Assembly: GCA_045628865.1 (NCBI GenBank)
Contig: JAZQQB010000070.1
Span: forward strand, 1 to 13,350
From: JAZQQB01 sp045628865
GTDB taxonomy: Bacteria > Bacillota > Clostridia > Lachnospirales > Lachnospiraceae
DNA length: 13,350 bases
Direction of reading: 5' to 3'
Shown here piece by piece: positions 6,131-13,350 of this stretch. A program made the translations under genes and the position numbers. A model generated the notes under the pieces. It did no database searches and had not been told where the DNA came from. It saw only the letters and a program-made list of their open reading frames with translations. Each line of letters begins with the position of its first letter. The first letter of the stretch is position 1.

Positions 6131-7206
6131 TACTGATCACCTCCTGTAACCATTTCTTTTTTTGCCTGACGTACAAGAGATTTTTTCTGAAGCCATGCTT
6201 TTAATGGAGTTGCCTGAATTGCAACAATAGCAATAACGATCACAGCCTTAAATACTGGTGCCTGATCTGAAGAAACACCTAACGCATACAAAGTGGTAGT
6301 GATTGCCTGAATGGTATACGCACCAATGATAGATCCCATTAAATTAAATTTACCACCGCCTAAGCTGTTACCTCCAAGGGCAACGGCTAAGATCGCATCC
6401 ATCTCAAAATTTAGTCCAATGTTATTGGAATCTGCTGAACTGATTCTAGAAGATGCTACAACACCTGCAATACCTGCCATTAAACCACATACTGCATAAC
6501 ACAAAAAGATAATCTTTGTTGAGTTAAGGCCTGCGATTCTAGATGCTTTCTTGTTGATACCAACACTCTGAATATATAATCCAAGAGCGGTTTTGCGAAG
6601 AATAATTGACGCAATCACGATACAGATTACTGCAATGATGATTGGAGTTGGTAAAAGCCCGCAGTAACCACCAAAAAACTTAAAGGAATCATTTCTAACA
6701 TATACAATCAGGTCATTACAAAGGAGCAATCCAATGGCTCTTGCAGCCGAGAAGAGAATCAGGGTTGCAACCATAGGCTGAATGTTTAAGCAAGCAACCA
6801 AAAATCCATTGAACATACCACAAACACAACCAAGTAAAATACCGCCAAGCACACCAACGATCAGCGGAACAGCAAGATCGTTGGTAGAAGAAACGCCATA
6901 GCCTGCTAATAACATGCAGCAGAAAGATGCAGACAATGACATCACAGAACCCACGGAAATATCGGTTCCTGCTGAAGCGGATACGACAAGAGTCATACCA
7001 ATGGCGAGAATTGCAATCTCGCTACCACGATTTAAAATATCAATGATTCGACCATACAATACACCATTTCGAATTGAAATGGTAAAGAAGTCAAATGCAA
7101 ACTGGCCATGAGCCACATCATAAAAAATATTTGTCGCCATTACCAGCAGTAAACAAAAGACTGGTAAAAACAATCTCATTTTTGTTATCTTTTTTACCTT
7201 ACTCAT
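6130..7206 (-). CDS. ytfT: Sugar ABC transporter permease, YtfT type
   Basis: A 358-residue BPD_transp_2 family inner-membrane permease, the partner of the YjfF-type permease. The N-terminal membrane segment is at about 11-27, the conserved GTDISVGS motif at 80-87, and the ATPase-contacting loop around GINKKASRIAGLN (216-228). The C-terminal tail (about 336-358) is basic and cytoplasmic. The ATG lies inside the end of the ATPase gene (8-base overlap, ATGAGTAA), and its GGAGGTGA ribosome binding site is embedded in the codons for the ATPase C-terminus, so the two are translationally coupled. Confidence 0.93.
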   Translation of the reverse strand: MSKVKKITKMRLFLPVFCLLLVMATNIFYDVAHGQFAFDFFTISIRNGVLYGRIIDILNRGSEIAILAIGMTLVVSASAGTDISVGSVMSLSASFCCMLLAGYGVSSTNDLAVPLIVGVLGGILLGCVCGMFNGFLVACLNIQPMVATLILFSAARAIGLLLCNDLIVYVRNDSFKFFGGYCGLLPTPIIIAVICIVIASIILRKTALGLYIQSVGINKKASRIAGLNSTKIIFLCYAVCGLMAGIAGVVASSRISSADSNNIGLNFEMDAILAVALGGNSLGGGKFNLMGSIIGAYTIQAITTTLYALGVSSDQAPVFKAVIVIAIVAIQATPLKAWLQKKSLVRQAKKEMVTGGDQ

Positions 7207-8719
7207 CTATCTCACCTCCGGCGATTGCTTTCATGACTACTTCCTGTGTTAGATTTCCAGTCAATTCACCAACCTTGGCTCCATCACGAAGTACAACCAT
7301 TTTAGAACAGGTTCTAAGCATTTCTTCTATTTCTGATGAAATAAAAATAATGCTCTTTCCTTCTTCTGAAAGTCTGATCACCAATTTCTGAATTTCTGTT
7401 TTGGTACCAACATCAATTCCACGTGTTGGTTCATCCAAAATCAAAAAGTCTGGATTTGTTGCAAGCCATCTTGCAAGGATTACCTTCTGCTGATTTCCGC
7501 CTGATAACTGTTTTACCAGTGTTTCCTTACTAGCCGTCTTAATCTGTAGCATATCGATAAATTCATCTGCAATCGCATTTTGTTCCTTCATAGACAAAAG
7601 TTTAAACATACTGTTTTTTGCTTGCAGCGCAAGAATGATATTTTCTCTAACTGACAAATCAGCAATGATGCCTTCTGCTTTTCTATCATCTGGTAAAAGT
7701 CCCATACCAAGATTCATTGCCTGGATTGGAGCATTGATATGTCTCTTTTCACCATTCACAGTAATGGTACCTGTTTGTGCCTTATCAGCACCATAAAGCG
7801 TTCTTGCCAATTCACTTCGACCAGATCCCAAGAGTCCTGTTAACCCAATTACCTCACCTTTATGGATGGTCAGGTCATATGGTTTGATGGTTCCCTTATG
7901 GCTGACACCTTTTGCCTCTAAAAATACTTCCTCTTGTTCATAGTCCTTCTCAGTTTTTGTCTTTAATTCTGCCAATTCATCAAAACTCTTTCCAAGCATG
8001 GCTGCAACTAACTTCACTCTAGGAAGATCTTCAATCAAATACTCTCCTACAAGCGTACCGTTACGAAGTACTGTGATTCTGTCACATACAGCGTAAACCT
8101 GCTCTAAAAAGTGAGTTACAAAGATGATACCTACTCCGTTTTCTTTCAGCTGTTTCATAAGCTTAAATAATTTTTCTACTTCATTGTCATCCAAAGAAGA
8201 GGTCGGCTCATCTAAGATTAAAACCTTACAGTCCATATCCACTGCTCTTGCAATGGCGATCATCTGCTGCAATGCCAATGAATACTCTTCCAGATTTTTT
8301 GTTACATCAATATTTATATCAAGACTGTCCATGATCCTTCTTGCTCTTTTGTTCATGGTCTTCCAGTCAATGAGTCCAACTTTATTTTTTGGTTCTCTTC
8401 CGATAAAAAGGTTCTCTGCTACACTTAAGTTCGGGCATAAGTTTACTTCCTGATAAACCGTTGAGATTCCCTTATTCTGTGCATCTAAAGTAGAATGGTT
8501 TACAACTAATCCCTCGATGCCATCTACATATATTTCTCCTGCTTCAAAATCATTGATACCAGTCAGACACTTGATCAGTGTAGACTTTCCTGCACCATTC
8601 TCACCCATAAGAGCATGGATCTCACCTTTACGTAATGTAAAATCCACATTATCCAAAGCTTTTACGCCTGGGAAAGTCATGGTGATTCCTCTCATTTTTA
8701 ATACAATATTCTCTTCCAT
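7199..8719 (-). CDS. ytfR: Sugar ABC transporter ATPase with two nucleotide-binding domains, YtfR type
   Basis: A 506-residue cytoplasmic ATPase with two fused nucleotide-binding domains, of the RbsA/MglA/YtfR family, which powers the two permeases. Domain 1 has Walker A GENGAGKST (about 40-48), Walker B LILDEPT (about 167-173) and a switch histidine (about 203), but its signature is degenerate (SLALQQ in place of LSGGQ). Domain 2 has a non-canonical Walker A (GLLGSGRSE, about 295-303), an intact signature LSGGNQQ (about 405-411) and LILDEPT (about 426-432), but Ser instead of the switch His. Thus one composite ATP site looks canonical and one degenerate, which is usual for this family. I place the start at ATG 8719 (AGAAGG six bases upstream, and length close to the 500-residue E. 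coli protein). ATG 8740 is in frame but has a weak site. It lies downstream of a terminator-like hairpin following the receptor gene. Confidence 0.95.
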   Translation of the reverse strand: MEENIVLKMRGITMTFPGVKALDNVDFTLRKGEIHALMGENGAGKSTLIKCLTGINDFEAGEIYVDGIEGLVVNHSTLDAQNKGISTVYQEVNLCPNLSVAENLFIGREPKNKVGLIDWKTMNKRARRIMDSLDINIDVTKNLEEYSLALQQMIAIARAVDMDCKVLILDEPTSSLDDNEVEKLFKLMKQLKENGVGIIFVTHFLEQVYAVCDRITVLRNGTLVGEYLIEDLPRVKLVAAMLGKSFDELAELKTKTEKDYEQEEVFLEAKGVSHKGTIKPYDLTIHKGEVIGLTGLLGSGRSELARTLYGADKAQTGTITVNGEKRHINAPIQAMNLGMGLLPDDRKAEGIIADLSVRENIILALQAKNSMFKLLSMKEQNAIADEFIDMLQIKTASKETLVKQLSGGNQQKVILARWLATNPDFLILDEPTRGIDVGTKTEIQKLVIRLSEEGKSIIFISSEIEEMLRTCSKMVVLRDGAKVGELTGNLTQEVVMKAIAGGEIDE

Positions 8720-8777
8720 CAAACCCCTTCTTTCTGACATACTCTTAAGGTCGTTTATACTCGTTTCTCATCTCTTT

Positions 8778-8806
8778 AAAAAAGGGAGGTCCTGAGGGGA
8801 CCTCCC
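8778..8806 (-). terminator. Terminator or attenuator between the ytfQ-type and ytfR-type genes
   Basis: GGGAGGTCC (8784-8792) and GGACCTCCC (8798-8806) form a perfect 9-bp GC-rich stem with a 5-base loop. On the minus strand it is followed by a T6 run. It lies 16 bases after the receptor stop. Such hairpins commonly let the receptor be made in excess over the pump core. Confidence 0.9.
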
Positions 8807-8822
8807 TGCCTGAAATCCTATA

Positions 8823-9857
8823 TTAGTACTGAGCGTCGATAATTTCCTGTGTTACTTTTGTTAATGGCTGTTCCTGACCATCTACTGTAATAGATGTTAA
8901 GATGTCTTCAGCAACATACCAGTGTTCTGGCATGAAAACTTCTTTTGCAGGTGTTTTTCCAGCCTGTAAATCTTTAATAACGCCTTCTACAGTTGGAGCT
9001 GCAAGTGGGTTACATTCGAAGTCAGCTGTGATATTGCCCTTGATTACATATTCAAGACCTGCTGTACAAGCATCGTAAGAAAGAAGAATGACATCTCCAT
9101 CTACACCAAAGCTAACACCAGCTGCTGTCATAGCATCCATAGCACCAAAGGCTTCGTTATCATTCTGGCAAACTACTACATTGAACTGACCTTCATAGCT
9201 CTTGCAGTAAGATTCCATTATTTCCTGTCCACCAGCCTGTGTGAAATCACCTGACTGAGAATCAATGATATTCCAACCATATTTATCGGCAACTTCTTTG
9301 AAACCATCTGTACGACCGATTGTAGCAGAAGCACCTGTAGATCCTTCGATTACGAGAACATTCACATCTTCGATACCTTTTGCATCTGTGTAAGCCTTCA
9401 ACCACTCGCCACAAGCAAGACCTTCTGTCTTAAAGTTTGAACCTACCCAAGAAACATATTTGTCTGAGTCATCAATTGTACGATCGATTACGATAACCGG
9501 AATGCCAGCTGTCTCACACTCTGTTAAAACAGTGTCCCAACCTGTTGAGACGATTGGATCGATGATGATGTAATCTACATCCTGCTGGATAAAGTTTCTT
9601 ACTGCTTCAATCTGTTTTGCAGAATCGTTATCACAGTCTACAAACTGAAGATCATATCCGTTAGCTGAACTAAATACATCCTGACATGATTTTGTAGAAG
9701 CTGTACGCCAGTCAGATTCATGACCTACCTGAGCGAAACCAACTGTTACTGTGCCATCACCTGAAGCAGGTTTTTTTGCTTCTTCCTTTCCGCATCCTGC
9801 AAATACACTTGCTACCATTGTTGTACCAAGCAACAATCCCATAAGTTTTCTTTTCAT
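8823..9857 (-). CDS. ytfQ: Sugar-binding lipoprotein of the ABC importer, YtfQ type
   Basis: A 344-residue extracellular solute-binding lipoprotein. A basic N-terminus and hydrophobic core lead to the lipobox VFAGC, with Cys22 as the lipidated residue, followed by a Lys/Glu-rich linker to about 35. The Peripla_BP_4 domain follows, with segments closely matching E. coli YtfQ as I recall it: VGFAQVGHESDWR (39-51), GWDTVL (106-111), IDRTID (124-129), GSTGASATIGR (172-182), SGDFTQAGGQEIMES (202-216) and CNPLA (282-286). The E. coli protein binds galactofuranose and galactopyranose. The conserved WR, IDR and N/D positions suggest a furanose or related sugar, but the substrate is not proven. The strong site GGGAGG lies nine bases before ATG. 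It is the first gene of the importer unit, preceded by a structured leader and candidate operators, and followed by a terminator-like hairpin. Confidence 0.95.
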   Translation of the reverse strand: MKRKLMGLLLGTTMVASVFAGCGKEEAKKPASGDGTVTVGFAQVGHESDWRTASTKSCQDVFSSANGYDLQFVDCDNDSAKQIEAVRNFIQQDVDYIIIDPIVSTGWDTVLTECETAGIPVIVIDRTIDDSDKYVSWVGSNFKTEGLACGEWLKAYTDAKGIEDVNVLVIEGSTGASATIGRTDGFKEVADKYGWNIIDSQSGDFTQAGGQEIMESYCKSYEGQFNVVVCQNDNEAFGAMDAMTAAGVSFGVDGDVILLSYDACTAGLEYVIKGNITADFECNPLAAPTVEGVIKDLQAGKTPAKEVFMPEHWYVAEDILTSITVDGQEQPLTKVTQEIIDAQY

Positions 9858-9890
9858 TATTTATTTCCTCCCAAAAAATGATAATGATTT

Positions 9891-9943
9891 TGTAACCGTC
9901 TCTAACAGTTACAGGTTCTCTATTTAGAACCATTTCTAAATAG
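9891..9943 (-). promoter_or_regulatory. Structured 5' leader of the importer operon with competing hairpins
   Basis: Three stems lie between the putative promoter and the ytfQ-type start. Stem A: 9920-9929 with 9934-9943, 10 bp, loop of 4. Stem B: 9914-9919 with 9926-9931, 6 bp, which shares bases with stem A and so excludes it. Stem C: 9891-9899 with 9905-9913, 9 bp with one pair that is G-U only in the minus-strand RNA, loop of 5. The wobble supports selection as RNA. No U-run follows, so control of translation or RNA stability is more likely than termination. Confidence 0.5.
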
Positions 9944-10000
9944 CTTTGATGTAATTATCTTACTTGTTTTCGGAAAAAATAAATACAGAGTTTCTTCGGA

Positions 10001-10029
10001 ATTATGTACACTTTTTTGTGTTCTTATCA
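10001..10029 (-). promoter_or_regulatory. Possible activator-dependent promoter of the importer operon
   Basis: Minus-strand CATAAT (10006-10001) is a 5/6 match to a -10 box. The sequence 17 bases upstream (TGATAA, 10029-10024) is a poor -35, as expected for an activated promoter. The candidate regulator half-sites lie immediately upstream. An alternative -10 (GATAAT) occurs about 40 bases further downstream, also with a poor -35. Confidence 0.35.
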
Positions 10030-10039
10030 TTTACTTTTT

Positions 10040-10069
10040 ATAAAAGTTCATTTTTTTATGATAAAAGTT
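10040..10069. promoter_or_regulatory. Direct repeats spaced 21 bases: candidate AraC-type operator
   Basis: The 9-mer ATAAAAGTT occurs at 10040-10048 and again at 10061-10069, exactly 21 bases apart (about two helical turns), the spacing typical of tandem half-sites for AraC-family activators. The site lies between the regulator genes and the importer, just upstream of the putative promoter. Flanking TTATCAT and ATGATAA also form an inverted repeat around part of it. The region is very AT-rich, so chance is possible. Confidence 0.45.
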
Positions 10070-10073
10070 GAAA

Positions 10074-10109
10074 TATTTATGTTTTCTAACTTTTTAAAAA
10101 ACATAAATA
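10074..10109. repeat. 12-bp inverted repeat downstream of the kinase gene
   Basis: TATTTATGTTTT (10074-10085) and AAAACATAAATA (10098-10109) are perfect inverted copies with a 12-base centre. It adjoins the kinase stop-codon hairpin and precedes the candidate operator. It may help terminate the regulator transcript or act as a protein-binding palindrome. Confidence 0.5.
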
Positions 10110-10136
10110 ATCCCCTATGAATTTCCATAGGGGATT
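10109..10136 (-). terminator. Stop-codon-overlapping hairpin at the end of the kinase gene
   Basis: AATCCCCTATG (10109-10119) and CATAGGGGATT (10126-10136) form a perfect 11-bp stem with a 6-base loop. The kinase TAG stop lies inside the stem. On the minus strand the tail is ATTTATG followed by T6, so the U-run starts late and termination may be incomplete. Confidence 0.6.
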
Positions 10137-11578
10137 TTAAGATATACTACCGTACCTTCACCATATTCACTTTCAATTCGTAAACCATAATTTCTTCCAT
10201 AATTTAACCACAATCTCTGGGCCACATTATAAAGACCAAAGCCAGAAGACGAAGAATGATCTACACCCTCATCCTTTCTTAGATCACCGCTAAGTTGCTT
10301 TAAAATGGCTTCTAAACGATCAGGCTTCATTCCAACGCCATTATCCTCTACGCAGAATTCAATACCATCCTCTGTCTTATAGCCTGAAATCTGTATATGG
10401 CCTTTTCCACGTTTGTTTTTCAATCCATGATACAACGCATTTTCAACAAGAGGTTGTAATGTTAGCTTTAGGATTTCGTAGGAATAGATTTCCGGATCAA
10501 AATCAATATCATATTCCAAAATATCTTGGTATCGAAATTGCTGGATCTGCAAATAACTTCGAATATGTGCCTCATCCTCTTTGATGGTAATGTAATCTCT
10601 ACCCTTACTTAAAGAGATTCTATAAAAGTCTGATAATGCGGTTACCATGGCAATAACCTGCTCTTTTTCATTGGTCTCAGCCAGCCATACAATAGTATCC
10701 AATGTATTGTACAAAAAATGTGGATTGATCTGTGCTTGAAAAAGCTTTAGCTCTGTCGCCTGAAGATTCGTCTGTTCCTCCTTGACATCTTCTACAAGCT
10801 GTCCAATCTGATCAAGCATCTGATTAAAGCTATTCATCAGCTCAGCCAATTCATCCTCTGGATCAGAAAAAGTATACTTCGCGCGTACTTCTATATCACC
10901 TTTTGATACCTTTTTAGATACATTCACAAGTTCCTGTACGGGATCTGTGATTCTTTTTTTCAATGTGCCCGCAACTATAATCGCACCTACAAGAATGAGA
11001 ATAAAAATAATCAATGTCATCTGTATGGCATGTGTGACATCCTGCATCAATTCTGCACGTACAATCTCTAAATTAGTAGCCTCATAATAAATATATTCCT
11101 GTAGCTGTTCCTGGATAAGCTGTGTTAGAATTCGAATATTCACGTCTAAACGTTCTATATTCACATCGTAATTTCCACTAATTTTAGCATCCGAAACAAT
11201 CTCATCCACACGATCCTCTAAAAGATCCAGACAAGTCACGATTCTGGCAAGCAGGTTCTCTGCCTCTTTATTATCTGCATGCTTTTCAAGCTCTGTAAAA
11301 ACAGTACGCATCTCATTAATCTCTTCATAGGGCTGTTTGGTATTTACAAACTCCGGAGCTCTTTCCGAGTTAACAATGATAATATACATAGAATAATCAA
11401 TATCTTCTTTAAACTTTGTGTTAAAAGAATTTACCTTTGTAATATTTTTAACAATAACATTATACTTTTCAGAAAAATGTCCAAGCATAAAGATCAAATA
11501 CAAAGCAAGCATAGCAAATGGAACACAACAAACAACGATCAAAGTGTTTAATCTTTTTTTGATTGGTGATCTTTTCAT
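10115..11578 (-). CDS. YesM/LytS-type sensor histidine kinase
   Basis: A 487-residue membrane kinase, numbered from ATG 11578. Membrane segments at about 11-33 and 187-204 bracket an extracellular region of roughly 150 residues, predicted helical and without a recognisable Cache or PAS motif. A HAMP linker (about 205-258) and coiled coil lead to the His_kinase domain, with the phospho-histidine at His287 in QINPHFLYNTLD. The ATPase domain has N-box QPLVENALYHG (about 375-385), G1 DNGVGM (about 412-417) and G2 GFGLYNV (about 446-452). All catalytic motifs are intact. Start choice: ATG 11578 has AGGA ten bases upstream; an in-frame TTG two codons earlier sits closer to the same site and cannot be excluded. 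The regulator stop lies 17 bases upstream, so the pair is co-transcribed. Its position directly ahead of the importer suggests it senses the imported sugar or a sugar-loaded receptor. Confidence 0.95.
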   Translation of the reverse strand: MKRSPIKKRLNTLIVVCCVPFAMLALYLIFMLGHFSEKYNVIVKNITKVNSFNTKFKEDIDYSMYIIIVNSERAPEFVNTKQPYEEINEMRTVFTELEKHADNKEAENLLARIVTCLDLLEDRVDEIVSDAKISGNYDVNIERLDVNIRILTQLIQEQLQEYIYYEATNLEIVRAELMQDVTHAIQMTLIIFILILVGAIIVAGTLKKRITDPVQELVNVSKKVSKGDIEVRAKYTFSDPEDELAELMNSFNQMLDQIGQLVEDVKEEQTNLQATELKLFQAQINPHFLYNTLDTIVWLAETNEKEQVIAMVTALSDFYRISLSKGRDYITIKEDEAHIRSYLQIQQFRYQDILEYDIDFDPEIYSYEILKLTLQPLVENALYHGLKNKRGKGHIQISGYKTEDGIEFCVEDNGVGMKPDRLEAILKQLSGDLRKDEGVDHSSSSGFGLYNVAQRLWLNYGRNYGLRIESEYGEGTVVYLKIPYGNS

Positions 11579-11595
11579 ATACAATTATTCCTGTC

Positions 11596-13212
11596 CTACA
11601 CCATTGTTTTGTATTCACGTGGTGTACAGTTCATATTCTTTTTAAAAATATAGCTAAAGTAATGAGGATCGTTGTAGCCTACTGCAAAGGCTATCTCTGC
11701 AGTCTTCATACTTGTTCCACGCAGTAATTCCTTTGCCTTTTCTAATCTGACCTCTGTCAAAAATTCAATAAAAGTCTGATTCATTTCCTGGCTAAATACA
11801 GAACTAAAATGATTTGGACTCATATTTACTTTTGCCGCAACCATATTCAATGACATATCACCGTGAGCATAATTTTCCCTGATAAAATCAATGGCATTTT
11901 GTAAAAAGGCATGATACTTCTTATTGGAAGCTTCATCGCGAAGTTCGATTGCAGCTTCGAAAACAGTTTTTAGATAGATCTTTGTATCCTTTAAACTGTT
12001 CATTCCATGAGCCATCTGATCATATTCTCCACAAAGTTCAACCAATTCCTTTGATGAAAATCCAATTTCCTCTAACATACTAATTACTTCCATATATAGA
12101 TTCATGGTAGTGTACTGTCTAAAGATAAAGGACTTCTCTCCCTGTTCATAAAAACTGTCGAAATATTCATCCAAAAATCCAACTACTTCTCTCTTTAAAC
12201 CACTCTTTAAGAAATTATCAATCGCTCTACGGTTCATGTTCTTGGTACTTAATTCTGACAAACTGATTTTTTCCTCGTATGGTACCTTCGATTCCTCCTG
12301 TTGATGGCCAATACTCTCAAAAAAGATATTCTTTTCTCTAAAGAAACGATATGCAAAAGCTTTATTGGCCGTCTGAAAACTCATTGGAAATTCACTAAGT
12401 CTTTGAATTGTTGAACCAATTCCACCAAAGTAAGAAAGCTCCGAATATTCCTCCATCATGGTTTGAATGCATTTCTCTATTTCCATTTTACGAAGTGTCA
12501 TATTTTCCAGACTGCTTTCTCTTAAAATGAAAGCAAAACCTTCAATACCGCGATCGATCACAATCAGATTCTCAATAGAGGCAGTCCACTGAATTACCCT
12601 TTCATTCGCTTCATATAGTTTGTCTGATAATTCTTCAGTATCTGAAAAAATCTGAAAAAGTATCAAGGAATAACAATTTGCTAACAGATCAATCTCAAAC
12701 TTTCTCGCTTCCTCTAATATGGAAGACGCTGAATGCATCTCACTCACCAGACGATTAAAAAATTGTAAACGATCCTTTTTCTCGTTTTTCAGTTTTTCCT
12801 GTTCCATGAGATAAAACATCTGCTTCTTCTCATTTTCTTCCATAATAAGATCTCTGGTTTTCTTAACAGCTTCTAAAAGCTTTGCACCTGTAATCGGTTT
12901 TAATAGATAATCAGTAATACCAATGTTGATTGCCTCCTTGGCATACTCAAACTCATCATATCCACTTAAAATCAAAATCTTTGTATCTGGTAAAGCATCC
13001 TTCACAAGACGACTAAGTTCTAATCCATCCATAAATGGCATCTTAATATCCGTAATCAAAATATCTGGTCTACGCTCTTGGATCATTGGAAATGCTAATT
13101 CTCCATCACTTGCCTCACCCACAAACTCAAGTCCATGCGCCTCCCAATCAATATTTTTCTTAATTCCATCCCGAACGATCACCTCATCCTCAACCAAAAA
13201 CACCTTAATCAT
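11596..13212 (-). CDS. YesN-type response regulator with AraC DNA-binding domain
   Basis: A 538-residue cytoplasmic transcription regulator. The receiver domain (1-122) has acidic pocket E8-D9, phosphoacceptor D55 (ILITDIKMP), Ser83 and Lys105. A coiled-coil linker (about 122-150) and a poorly conserved middle region (about 150-430) follow. The C-terminal AraC domain (about 436-536) has two helix-turn-helix units: SLNMVAAKVNMSPNHFSSVF and TAEIAFAVGYNDPHYFSYIF. The length is normal for YesN-type regulators. ATG 13212 is preceded by GGGGTG about eight bases upstream. It is first in the regulator-kinase unit and is expected to activate the importer operon. Its own promoter probably lies right of the window or within the hairpin cluster at 13232-13350. 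Confidence 0.95.
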   Translation of the reverse strand: MIKVFLVEDEVIVRDGIKKNIDWEAHGLEFVGEASDGELAFPMIQERRPDILITDIKMPFMDGLELSRLVKDALPDTKILILSGYDEFEYAKEAINIGITDYLLKPITGAKLLEAVKKTRDLIMEENEKKQMFYLMEQEKLKNEKKDRLQFFNRLVSEMHSASSILEEARKFEIDLLANCYSLILFQIFSDTEELSDKLYEANERVIQWTASIENLIVIDRGIEGFAFILRESSLENMTLRKMEIEKCIQTMMEEYSELSYFGGIGSTIQRLSEFPMSFQTANKAFAYRFFREKNIFFESIGHQQEESKVPYEEKISLSELSTKNMNRRAIDNFLKSGLKREVVGFLDEYFDSFYEQGEKSFIFRQYTTMNLYMEVISMLEEIGFSSKELVELCGEYDQMAHGMNSLKDTKIYLKTVFEAAIELRDEASNKKYHAFLQNAIDFIRENYAHGDMSLNMVAAKVNMSPNHFSSVFSQEMNQTFIEFLTEVRLEKAKELLRGTSMKTAEIAFAVGYNDPHYFSYIFKKNMNCTPREYKTMV

Positions 13213-13231
13213 TTCTACACCCCAAAATCAT

Positions 13232-13350
13232 ACTTATCTCCATTTCGCTCCGCGAAATCCGGAGCGGGCTATTTGCGCACCCCTAATAGGGGTGAAACAA
13301 ATAGACCGGTGTGTAAAATAGAATATTTTACACACTTATCTCCATTTCGC
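13232..13350. repeat. Hairpin cluster bounded by a 17-nt direct repeat, upstream of the regulator gene
   Basis: The 17-mer ACTTATCTCCATTTCGC occurs at 13232-13248 and at 13334-13350, 102 bases apart, with the second copy at the window edge. Between them are three hairpins with 3-base loops: ATTTCGC / GCGAAAT (13242-13258); CACCCCT / AGGGGTG (13278-13294) nested inside CTATTTG / CAAATAG (13269-13304); and a 12-bp stem at 13309-13320 / 13324-13335. CGCTCCG (13246-13252) can instead pair with CGGAGCG (13260-13266), excluding the first hairpin. No long T-run follows any stem, so these are not ordinary terminators. Confidence 0.7.

Noticed and set aside
3990..9857. Two receptor genes as an assembly duplication
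   Set aside because: The two proteins differ throughout, including the N-terminal export signals, and sit at opposite ends of the operon.
9891..9913. Catabolite-response (CcpA cre) site
   Set aside because: The palindrome lacks the central CG and the flanking pattern of the cre consensus. G-U pairing in the minus-strand RNA explains it better as a hairpin.
12923..13321. Plus-strand 132-codon frame at the right end
   Set aside because: It is antisense to the receiver domain of the response regulator and its end crosses the hairpin cluster. It resembles no family.

Overview
The window looks like the chromosome of a motile, AT-rich Gram-positive gut or rumen clostridium, most likely a Lachnospiraceae member. 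The basis is: strong GGAGG-type ribosome binding sites, a YesM/YesN-type two-component pair, a lipoprotein sugar receptor, a CheW-REC coupling protein (CheV), and U-tailed terminators. The genus cannot be fixed from the sequence. Every supported gene is on the minus strand, so transcription runs from high to low coordinates. No plus-strand gene, tRNA, rRNA, CRISPR array or transposase was found.

Region by region, in the direction of transcription. (1) 13350-13213: a compact hairpin cluster bounded by a 17-nt direct repeat. (2) 13212-10115: an AraC-type response regulator followed 17 bases later by its histidine kinase. (3) 10114-9858: a regulatory gap with AraC-like direct repeats and a leader RNA that can form competing hairpins. 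(4) 9857-3990: a complete sugar ABC importer in the E. coli order ytfQ-ytfR-ytfT-yjfF, followed by a second, divergent substrate-binding protein anchored by a membrane segment rather than a lipid. Terminator-like hairpins sit after the first receptor and before the second, so the receptors and the pump core are probably made in different amounts. (5) 3812-2895: cheV, with its own promoter and terminator. (6) 2635-1844: a divergent Sir2-like protein lacking the usual catalytic signatures, again with its own promoter and terminator. (7) 1843-808: about 1 kb without a gene. It holds hairpins, a degenerate tandem array with a period of about 52 nt, a good promoter, and a roughly 210-nt leader with competing pairings. 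(8) 807-1: the N-terminal 269 codons of an acidic repeat protein that runs off the left edge and contains one FliM-like peptide.

Likely working model: the kinase senses an extracellular sugar signal, possibly through the anchored second receptor. The AraC-type regulator then activates the importer promoter in the 9.9-10.1 kb gap, and the YtfQRT-YjfF pump takes up a pentose or hexose (galactofuranose in the characterised E. coli homologue; the substrate here is unproven). CheV and the FliM-like peptide in the left-hand protein suggest that motility genes are part of the neighbourhood.
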